64,000 nt of DNA. It comes from CAVWDI01 sp963753725 (lineage in GTDB: Bacteria > Chloroflexota > Anaerolineae > Anaerolineales > UBA4823). Each line of letters opens with the position of its first letter. Within the stretch, counting starts at the first letter, position 1. Location: the NCBI GenBank assembly GCA_963753725.1, contig CAVWDI010000017.1, positions 62,001 to 126,000 of the forward strand. The letters run 5' to 3'. The notes below the pieces were generated by a model. It was not told where the DNA came from, did no database searches, and worked only from the letters and a program-made list of their open reading frames with translations. The translations under genes were made by a program, and so were the position numbers. Below, in pieces: positions 10,735 to 19,109 of the stretch.

Positions 10735-12362
10735 GTGAAAACTGAAAAGGTGAAACAGGATAACCAGAATAATGAGAATATCAAACGTTCGAACCTTGAT
10801 AATTCAAAGAAGAGAAAGCGGCGGACAACAACTGCAATATCAAAATCAAGGGTATCATTTTTTAACGAGAGATTGATAGATGCAGCGATTTCCGGATTTA
10901 TATTTAATTGTTCTATTGTCGACGTTGGGATTTAATATGCTGTCAAATTCCAGAGGATCGACTTCGTTTTTAGAAATCATTGGAACTTCTATGTTTCAAT
11001 TGGGTGGAGAGAATTCAACTCAATCCCTGGGCGTTTTTATTATGCTAATGGTCTCTTGGATCGTGGGATCGATTCTACTTTCATCCAAGTCTACATTTCA
11101 TAGAAGTGTAAATAATCCCAAGAATGAACTTAAATTCTGGCAATCATTAGCCATTGTTTTCGGTATCTCCCTCATCGGAACTTTTATATACTGGGGATTC
11201 CATGCCGGGTATATGGGGACCTTGGCTGAAGCAACAGTAAATACAATTGATGGGGTGATAAACCAGGTAATTCAGACAGAAAAATTGTTGACGGTATATT
11301 ATGTGTTACTTCGCGGTGTTAATCTTTGGATTTGCATTTTTCTTTCCAATTAATTGGCCTGTAAAAGCAACCAGGTGGAAGAGCTTGAGCTATGTTGGTG
11401 CATTAACTACTTTTATTCTGACATTTGTGCTTATATCAATTACGAATTTACGTGTAATTCAAGCGGATATCGCTTTTAAAGCTGCTGATTCTTTCACCCG
11501 TCCCAATTCCTGGCCGGTCGCAATTAATATTTATGATCATGCCATCGATCTGGCGCCTAATGAAGATTATTATTATTTGTTTTTGGGGAGGGCATATTTA
11601 GAACATGCCAAAACATTATCCGATCCTGAGGAACAAGATGCCTTAATCATAAAAGCAGCTGAGGACTTGCGGAGAGCCCAGGGTATCAATCCATTAAATA
11701 CAGATCACACAGCCAATTTGGCTCGTCTTTACAGCTTGTGGTCTACTTTTACCAGTGAAGAGGTTGTTAAAAATGAACGGGCGGAGATCTCTTCTGATTA
11801 TTTTTCCAAAGCAGTTTTATTAAGTCCGCAAAATGCTAGAATTTGGGATGAATGGGGATTACATTTCCTGGCGGTTCAAAATAATCCGGAGCAAGCCGTT
11901 GAACGTTTGAACGTAGCACTCGAATTGGATCCAACTTACGATTGGACTTATGGATTGCTGGGGGATTCTTACTTGCAGCAGGTTGAAAACCTTACTGAAA
12001 CGAACGAAATTAATCAGAAGGAAATACTTGAAAATGCATTAGAAAATTATCTTAATGCTGTTGAAAATTCCCAATCTGCATCATCTGAAGTAAGGTCTGG
12101 ATATTATGTAGCCCTGGCTGGAGTATATTCGCGATTAAACCGCACGGGAGAGGCGATTTCCAGTTACGAAGAAGCGCTCCGAATCCAACCGGATCGGAAT
12201 AATAATTGGCAAATCCTTGAAGTGATTGCTCATTTATATTTAAGTACTGGAAATCTTGATTCTGCAAGTTACTATGCTCAATCCGCTTTAGAATATGCAC
12301 CTGAGGATCAGAAAACCCGCATCACTGAGTTCTTAGCAAATATTTTGAATATACAAGAATAA
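10735..12362 (+). CDS. Membrane protein with C-terminal TPR repeats, two frameshifts (probably the ligase C-terminal half)
   Basis: It begins with a charged linker (10735-10890), followed by membrane helices (LIVLLSTLGFNMLSNSRGS; IVFGISLIGTFIYWGFHAGY; LFGFAFFFPINWP) and ends in about 300 residues of TPR repeats: DHAIDLAPNEDYYYLFLGRA, YFSKAVLLSPQNARIWDEWG, RLNVALELDPTYDWTYGLLG and YEEALRIQPD. The frame changes near 10905 and near 11330; both joins give smooth sequence (ISGFIFN to LIVLLSTLG; YYVLL to FGFAFFF). The first piece is in frame with the upstream ligase across its TAG. TPRs may organise the polymerisation complex. Confidence 0.65.
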
Positions 12363-12365
12363 AAA

Positions 12366-14190
12366 ATGCCTATCGTTTCTTTTGGCGCCGCGTTAATATG
12401 CAGCCTTATTTTTATCCCGTTGATCCGTCAATATTGTCTGCGAAATGGCATCGTAACTGTACCTCGGGAAGACCGTTGGCATCATAAGCCAACACCATCA
12501 TTTGGGGGAATTGGGATTTTTTTATCCTTTGTACTCGGTCTAATAATCGTTTACCTAATTAATAAGAGCTGGATAAATGTGCATTGGGGGATATTAACTG
12601 CCGCATTTTTTGCATTTCTACTGGGCTTATATGACGATATCCGATCGCTATCGCCTGTGGCTAAATTAATTGGTCAAATTGGAATAGCTACATTTGTTAT
12701 AGTGCTTGGTTATTCAACCGAATTTTTTTATCCAAGAATTGAAAATGAAAATATTGCATTACTCTTAAATACGCTATTAACTTATATATGGATTGTGGGT
12801 ATAACGAATGCAATAAATTTGTTGGACAACATGGATGGGTTGGCTGGAGGAATTTCCTTGGTGGCAGCTTTAATCCTGTCTTATTTCTTTTGGAGAGAAG
12901 GAAATTTTGAGTTCTTATTAATTTCTATTGCCTTGTCCGGGAGTATATTAGGTTTCTTAATCTACAATTTTCCACCTGCTTCAATATTTATGGGGAACAG
13001 CGGCAGCACGTTTATCGGTTTTACTCTGGCGGTTCTCGCCATAGCTCGCCAACCCCAAGCTTCTAACGTATTTGCGATTCTAGGTGTCCCTACATTGATA
13101 TTTCTTTTACCAATTATTGATATAACGTTGGTTACATTTACACGATTATTGGAAGGTAAACCAATTTCAAAAGGGGGGGTTGATCACACTTCCCACCGGC
13201 TGGTCGCATTTGGATTGAGCGAACGCCATGCCCTGATAGTGTTGTTTGTGATAGCCTTATTTGCTGGACTTTCTGCGGCAATACTTGAATCGATCAATTA
13301 CTGGATTAGCCTGGTATTGGTACCTATAATCGTAATATCCCTGGCTATTTTGGCTGCCTATCTGAGTGGATTGAGGGTAGAGGCCCCTTCAAAAAAACTC
13401 GATGAATTGAATCCAGTTTCACGAATAATAATGACATTAGCCGTCCGGAGAAGATTTCTCGAGATAATTCTTGATTTCTTTTTAATTGGTGTGCTATATT
13501 ACCTGGCTTTTTTGATTTATTACAGATTTTCACTCAATAATGAGCTGTTTACTTCCTTTATTCGATCATTTCCAATAATTGTAATTTGCACGTATATATC
13601 TTTTTACATATTTGGGGTATATCGTTCTGTATGGCATTATCTCGTTTTTGATGATCTGGTCCGGTTATTGAAAGCTTCCATTGGCAGCCTGGCTATCATT
13701 GCGGCAGCACTATTAATGTTTAACGCTTTTCCAAATAAAATTTACCCGGTAGAGCTTGAACCCGAAATTATCTTTTTATATTCAATTTTCTTATTCATAG
13801 GATTGGGACTATCACGCTCCAGTTTTCGAGTACTACGAAATTTTTCAGGTCGCCATAAGAAGTTCAATCGAAGAGAAAATCCTGATATATGGCGTTACAG
13901 AACAAGCTCAACTGACATTGAGTTGGATTCAGTCCGATATAAATAAAAAATATTATCCCGTTGGGATAATATCTGATGATCCACTGTTGAAAGGAAGATT
14001 AATCCAGGGATTAGAGGTATTAGGCGGTGACATTGATATCCCAAGGTTGATTGGAGAACATCACATAGTGGGTTTATTAATCGCAATCGATGAGTTATCG
14101 GTTGACCGGATGAATAAACTTCGTGAAATATGTACCCAACAGGAATGCTGGATAAGAAGGTTGAAGATTGATTTCGAACTGATCGAATAA
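12366..14190 (+). CDS. WecA/MraY-type sugar-phosphate transferase fused to a CapD-like membrane/nucleotide-binding part, one frameshift
   Basis: The N-terminal 330 residues are a polyprenyl-phosphate N-acetylhexosamine-1-phosphate transferase: HHKPTPSFGGIGIF, LLGLYDDIRSLSP, INLLDNMDGLAGG, IFMGNSGSTFIGF and GGVDHTSHRL. It should start lipid-linked glycan synthesis by loading a sugar-phosphate on undecaprenyl phosphate. The second half has four membrane helices and IFGVYRSVWHYLVFDDLVRLL, as in the N-terminus of CapD/FlaA1-type epimerases. After a frame change near 13875 it continues KILIYGVTEQAQLTLSWIQ, a Rossmann-like start, to 14190; no catalytic SDR domain follows. Note Asn where MGDxGS usually has Asp. 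Confidence 0.8.
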
Positions 14191-14205
14191 ATAACCTATA
14201 GCAAG

Positions 14206-15471
14206 TTATTCTTGATGTTTTCTATTCAAGCGGTTCAAGCGATGAATAAATTCATCGGATTTTTGCTTTTTATTGAATAATGAGATACCTATGGGTAGAT
14301 CATCAAATTCGGTTGCTGTGTTGATTAAATTTATGGCTGTATTTGTCCAGTAGATGGCAGTGTCGTACTCTCTTGCATTATGTTCGTAATATTTCGCCAG
14401 TTCGATAAAGGCACCAATATGGTTGAGTTGTGTTGCTTGTTCCCATAGTTTAACTGCTTTTTCATATTTCCCTTTTCGTTTATATATCATCGCTAATCGA
14501 AAAGTTGCGCTTACTAAAATATCTCTACTAACATTGTTGGATAGAACATCCTTATGTTCTAGACCCTGGTGATAAAGATCTACTGCAGCATCTATTTCAC
14601 CTAAATCTTCGAATAGTCTACCCATCGAAATTAAATCACTTGCATACTCTTTACCCTTAATGTTGGGGTCTGCAACCATATGGGCAATGTAATTAAGTAA
14701 TGCGCTCAAAGATAGAATATCGATCTCATTATGATAGAAAACTCGTTTTAACTGTCTGGCATCTCCGTCCCGTAAAAATTCAAAATACAAAGCAGGTACC
14801 ATCCATCCAGGGATATCGTCTTCGGTACGTTGGGCTCCGAGGATGCGTGCTTCCAGGTTTGATAATGTCCTACTCGGAATTCGATCACGCCACAATTTTC
14901 TTGCCATATGCAGCAGATCAATATGGATGATTTCTTTGAAGGGTGATCGCCAACTATGATATGTGAACCTGGTATTCAATACAGGGATATCGAAGGATTT
15001 TCCGTTAAAACTGACGATGGCTTTCGCTGGGGCAATAAATTCCTCAAACGCGATCAATTGAGCTGGTTCCCGAATTGGATCACTCATAAAGAATTGAGAT
15101 AAAAGAAATTGGTTATTATCAAAACGTCCCGCGCCGATTAGAAAAGCGTAAGTTCCTGTTCCACCTGAAAGACCAGTTGTTTCGACATCAATAAATACAA
15201 AATCGTGGATTGAAAAACCACTTATCTCTGGTTCTCCTACCCAATCAGCTATTGATTTTAAAGAAGCATTAACTTGAATGGGTGTGTTACCGTGAATGAA
15301 ATCCGGTGGGTAAATTAATTCGACGATAAATATATCACCTGCTCTGGTTTCAACCAATTGTCCTTCTAATAGGTTTTCAATGGAATATGGATTTAACCTT
15401 TTAGGACGAGGGATATCTTGTGCACCTAATCGTACCCCTAGATTTTTTAATTTATCATCTAATGAAGACAT
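14206..15471 (-). CDS. mrfB: MrfB-like (YprB) DEDDh exonuclease with TPR-like tail
   Basis: A 421-residue RNase H-fold 3'-5' exonuclease like Bacillus subtilis YprB/MrfB. The DEDDh residues are visible: D95 and E97 in FVFIDVETTG, D161 in VSFNGKSFDIPVL, and H247/D251 in VFYHNEIDILSL. The C-terminal 150 residues form helical TPR-like repeats (DAAVDLYHQGLEH, EKAVKLWEQATQL). It lies 9 bases after the stop of the helicase gene, the same order and pairing as yprA-yprB (mrfA-mrfB), which in B. subtilis act in mitomycin-damage repair. Function here is inferred from that pair. Confidence 0.85.
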   Translation of the reverse strand: MSSLDDKLKNLGVRLGAQDIPRPKRLNPYSIENLLEGQLVETRAGDIFIVELIYPPDFIHGNTPIQVNASLKSIADWVGEPEISGFSIHDFVFIDVETTGLSGGTGTYAFLIGAGRFDNNQFLLSQFFMSDPIREPAQLIAFEEFIAPAKAIVSFNGKSFDIPVLNTRFTYHSWRSPFKEIIHIDLLHMARKLWRDRIPSRTLSNLEARILGAQRTEDDIPGWMVPALYFEFLRDGDARQLKRVFYHNEIDILSLSALLNYIAHMVADPNIKGKEYASDLISMGRLFEDLGEIDAAVDLYHQGLEHKDVLSNNVSRDILVSATFRLAMIYKRKGKYEKAVKLWEQATQLNHIGAFIELAKYYEHNAREYDTAIYWTNTAINLINTATEFDDLPIGISLFNKKQKSDEFIHRLNRLNRKHQE

Positions 15472-15480
15472 GGGGAGGTA

Positions 15481-18060
15481 TTAAATCTTTACATTTACTA
15501 ATTGACCCAATATTGCTTTGGCTTCTTCTTTTCCCCCAGAACCCGCTTCTCCACCCGGACCTACACAAGATGGACACCCATCGTAACAATCGCAAATTGA
15601 AATAAGTTCCAGAGCATTTTTCAATAGATCATCATGTATATCGTATAGATGTTTGCTGAGCCCGAGTCCTGCTGGTATCTGATCGTATAGAACTATCGAA
15701 GGTTTTCCACCGGCAAGTTTTGATTGGACATCGGAGTGAACGGCTAAATCGCGAACATCACACATTAAGAATATTGGAGCTAAATGTCTTAATACATATG
15801 ATACTCCGGATAATCCAGACCGAACCCTGACGTAAGTTTCGGCACGCTGGTGGCAGCTTTGACACAATGTCACAAGGTTATCAAGACGATTAGCCTGTAC
15901 ATGGGATGAAAACGTCCGAAATGGTATTTTGTGGTGGATAGCATGCTTTATGGTTGTTTCACTTATACCACATACCTGGCAGCGGTATTCATCTCTTTGC
16001 CGTACCTGATCTCGGATATATTTCCAGTTCGGTCCATAGTCTAATGGATCATTTCGCCAAAGGTCTAACTCACGTATTTCAGATATGGATTCGTCGGTTA
16101 GGTTGAACCAGTACCCCTGGGTCATAAGCTCTGTCGGAGGTAATGAAACCTCACCTGATCCAATTTGCTCATGAGAATTCAGTTTTATTTTTCGGAAGCC
16201 TACAACTTTTGAAGTAACAAGGATATCACCGAAGAATTTTTGACCTCCCACAATCTCATTTTTCATAATTAGATCAACTAAAGCAACATCGCTCTCTCTG
16301 CGTGGTTCCGTATAGTAATCAGTATTGATCTTATTTAAAAACGCTATCCCTTTATCAAGATCAAGATCTTCCACAAAATAAGTTGAAGCTTCATGAAGGT
16401 AAACAGCATTTGGGTGTACTAACCAATGAGCGCTGTTTAAATCTACATATCCAATCACTATTGGTATTTCTTCAATTGTCGTTTGGAGTATTATATTTTC
16501 AGCAGAAGCACTTCGTAAGGATACACTTTCAGCTGGATATTTTTCCGCCATCCAAAAGAATTTATTATCTGATTTGTGAATTATTCCCTGTTCAACCAGG
16601 AGTTCTAAAAGTCGATTCAAAACATTTACATCCAAATTGCCATATCCAATTTCTGCATCTAATGGAATTTCAAATGCGGCGCATTTCAGGTGATCTAATA
16701 ATATAAGTAAATTATTTGGATCGATCAAAGCATGTTCTGGGGAATGGTCGAATAAATAAGACGGGTGGGTTGCTAAGAATTGATCTAATGGATCGGGAGT
16801 GGTAATCAAAATTGCTAGAGAATCCTCTTCACCGCGTCCAGAACGCCCAGCTTGTTGAGTTGTTGAGGCGATCGTTCCTGGATAGCCGACCAATATTGAA
16901 GCATTCATCATACCAATATCGATCCCAAGCTCAAGTGCATTGGTTGCTACAACGGTTCGAATAGAACCATTACGCAATCCTGTTTCAATTTTTCTGCGGT
17001 CTGTGGGCAGATATCCGCTGCGGTATCCACGTATCGTATTCTCCACTTGTGAAGCAGTAATTTCTTTTGAACTTGTTGAAATATTCCTGCGAAGATATTT
17101 CAATATGAGTTCAACAGTTCTTCGTGATCTTCCAAAAATAATCGTTTGATTGTCGTAGGATATTAAATCGCTTGCCAATCGAACACTTTCTTTTAATGAA
17201 CTACGACGAAGTCCTAGATCCTTGTTTACGATGGGCGGGTTGTAAATTAGAAATGTTTGTTGTCCGCGTCCTGAACCATCGTTATCAATTAATTCAAAGT
17301 GTTCCTCGACCAGATTTTCCGCCAATTCTGAAGGGTTAGATATGGTTGCAGATGTCAGTAAAAATTTTGTGGATGATCCGTAAAATTCAACAATTCGTTT
17401 TAATCTTCGGATCACATTGGCGAAATGGGAACCAAAAACCCCTCGGTAGATGTGGATTTCATCTATTATGATTAATTGAAGATTACTAAAGAAAGATGCC
17501 CAGGAGGTGTGGTGAGGCAGAATTCCTAAATGCAGCATATCAGGGTTGGTGAGTAAAATGCGAGTATTCGATCTAATCTTCTGCCTGATATGAGTGGGTG
17601 TATCGCCATCGTAAATTGCTATATCAAATTCCGGAATTTGGGAAGAAATTTCATTTTGGCTGTTACCAGAAGAATTCTGGATCGACCTTCTAATAGTTAA
17701 CAATATGGATAGTTGGTCTTGTGAAAGCGCTTTAGTAGGATGAATATACAAAGCACGCGCATTGTTATCTCTCTGCAAACTATCAAAAACTGGTATGTTG
17801 TAAGCCAAGGATTTTCCGCTAGCAGTCCCAGTGACTATTACTACGTTATTACCTTTGTTGAAATGGGACCAGGTTTGAGCCTGGTGACTGTATAAAGATG
17901 ATATCCCCAAATCCTGCAATGCTGTTGACAAGGAAGGATGAAGATCGGTTGGTAATCTACTAAGATCAGGCTGGCGTGCTGGGATATTACGCCATTCAAC
18001 GATGTTTCCTCCGATTTCAGGCTGGGTTCTCCAGGAGTTTAGAACTTTTCTTACTGCCAT
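15481..18060 (-). CDS. mrfA: MrfA-like (YprA) DEAD/DEAH helicase with an HNH nuclease motif
   Basis: An 859-residue superfamily 2 helicase: Walker A TGTASGKS (77-84), DEIH (200-203), LTSATI (235-240) and QQAGRSGRG (402-410). The C-terminal zinc motif C823-x-C825-x3-C829-x2-C832 (CDCYDGCPSC) is the four-Cys site of YprA/MrfA. Between core and zinc motif lies an HNH-type module: RDEYRCQVC (C694, C697), HH709-710, NLVTLCQSCH (N728, C733, C736, H737). As I recall it, B. subtilis MrfA lacks this. MrfA is a 3'-5' DNA helicase working with MrfB in a UvrABC-independent repair route. Intact, start ATG at 18060. Confidence 0.88.
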   Translation of the reverse strand: MAVRKVLNSWRTQPEIGGNIVEWRNIPARQPDLSRLPTDLHPSLSTALQDLGISSLYSHQAQTWSHFNKGNNVVIVTGTASGKSLAYNIPVFDSLQRDNNARALYIHPTKALSQDQLSILLTIRRSIQNSSGNSQNEISSQIPEFDIAIYDGDTPTHIRQKIRSNTRILLTNPDMLHLGILPHHTSWASFFSNLQLIIIDEIHIYRGVFGSHFANVIRRLKRIVEFYGSSTKFLLTSATISNPSELAENLVEEHFELIDNDGSGRGQQTFLIYNPPIVNKDLGLRRSSLKESVRLASDLISYDNQTIIFGRSRRTVELILKYLRRNISTSSKEITASQVENTIRGYRSGYLPTDRRKIETGLRNGSIRTVVATNALELGIDIGMMNASILVGYPGTIASTTQQAGRSGRGEEDSLAILITTPDPLDQFLATHPSYLFDHSPEHALIDPNNLLILLDHLKCAAFEIPLDAEIGYGNLDVNVLNRLLELLVEQGIIHKSDNKFFWMAEKYPAESVSLRSASAENIILQTTIEEIPIVIGYVDLNSAHWLVHPNAVYLHEASTYFVEDLDLDKGIAFLNKINTDYYTEPRRESDVALVDLIMKNEIVGGQKFFGDILVTSKVVGFRKIKLNSHEQIGSGEVSLPPTELMTQGYWFNLTDESISEIRELDLWRNDPLDYGPNWKYIRDQVRQRDEYRCQVCGISETTIKHAIHHKIPFRTFSSHVQANRLDNLVTLCQSCHQRAETYVRVRSGLSGVSYVLRHLAPIFLMCDVRDLAVHSDVQSKLAGGKPSIVLYDQIPAGLGLSKHLYDIHDDLLKNALELISICDCYDGCPSCVGPGGEAGSGGKEEAKAILGQLVNVKI

Positions 18061-18210
18061 AAGGAATAAACAAGAATAATAGGATTACGCAAAAAATCAC
18101 TTTCGTTGAAACCACCGGATTTCAATTTGTTTATTTTCTTGTATGCTGGAAATTACTTTTTTGATTTGAATTTACAATGATTCTACCCTATGGAAGTTGA
18201 AGATATGGTA

Positions 18211-18248
18211 AAACAAAAAATCTCCAGATTGGATATATGGAGAATTTT
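18211..18248 (-). terminator. Rho-independent terminator after the Ig-domain lipoprotein
   Basis: An inverted repeat TCTCCA (18221-18226) / TGGAGA (18237-18242) is followed on the minus strand by TTTTTTGTTT. It lies 45 bases past the stop of the lipoprotein gene. A T-tract on the other side makes it possibly bidirectional. Confidence 0.6.
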
Positions 18249-18292
18249 TGTTCAGTTTTTTGAAGATCCAACGGATCTCAGGGTAGGTATGG

Positions 18293-18976
18293 TCAACACG
18301 ATTGTGGAATATTTGATTGAGCCGGAATCACATAATTCAAGGTAATTGGTTGATCTGCAAATGATCCAATACCGAAAATTAAACCGGTATCGGATTTAAG
18401 CATCCAATTACCGATATAAGTATTACCTTTATCTGGTGTTGTGAAATTAACTTTTAATTCAATTGTCTCTCCCGGTTGTACTTCGTTTGACAATGGAATA
18501 TCAGCCTGGTCAGAACTCTCGTACCCATCGGAAAAAGTGAGTGCGTAACTTGTGTTCCAAACACATGTGCCAATATTTTTAATTCTCCATACCTTAGCAT
18601 AGAGGGTGTTTGGTCGTAATACACTGCCATCATTGATGGAAAGGTGCCTGTCAAGTTCAGCGATATTCGTACAGGATGGCTGGGTTATGGTTGGAGAGGG
18701 TTCTGGTGTTGGAGGAATTACTTCGGTTGGTGAAGGTGAAGGTGAAGGAAGAATTGTTTCCGTCGGAGGCAAAGTTGGGGATGGTAGCTCAGTGGGTGGT
18801 GGCGCTGATGTGGGAGTATCAATTTCTAGTTGAGTAGGAGTGGGGACAGGTTCTTCGGCTGCTACACCATACAAGGGATCAACACTGCTCATTATGGTGT
18901 CGAATTGCGCGCATGCTGAGGTAACAGAAAGAAATATAAACAATACAATCAATACAGCAATATTTTTATTTTTCAT
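18293..18976 (-). CDS. Lipoprotein with NBR1-type Ig-like domain
   Basis: A 227-residue exported lipoprotein. A Lys-rich N-terminus and hydrophobic stretch end in SVTSAC, a plausible lipobox. A Pro/Thr/Ser/Glu linker (residues 40-100) follows, then an Ig-like domain of the kind first named in NBR1: VLRPNTLYAKVWRIKNIGTC, VWNTSYALTFSDGYES, VQPGETIELKVNFTTPDKGN, GNWMLKSDTG, FGIGSF. Such domains are widespread in Anaerolineae surface proteins and probably bind extracellular partners. It is a monocistron with its own terminator. A second protein of the type is at 25570-26763. Confidence 0.85.
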   Translation of the reverse strand: MKNKNIAVLIVLFIFLSVTSACAQFDTIMSSVDPLYGVAAEEPVPTPTQLEIDTPTSAPPPTELPSPTLPPTETILPSPSPSPTEVIPPTPEPSPTITQPSCTNIAELDRHLSINDGSVLRPNTLYAKVWRIKNIGTCVWNTSYALTFSDGYESSDQADIPLSNEVQPGETIELKVNFTTPDKGNTYIGNWMLKSDTGLIFGIGSFADQPITLNYVIPAQSNIPQSC

Positions 18977-19109
18977 TTTTTCTGCATTAACAGAGAAAAG
19001 TCTCTTTTCCTTACTAAAATTATTTGGATGAATCTCAGCAATTCTATCAGATTATTGGGAGTGTAAATAATTCTGAATAAATTTTCACATAAGCTGCTAT
19101 AAGTCAAGA

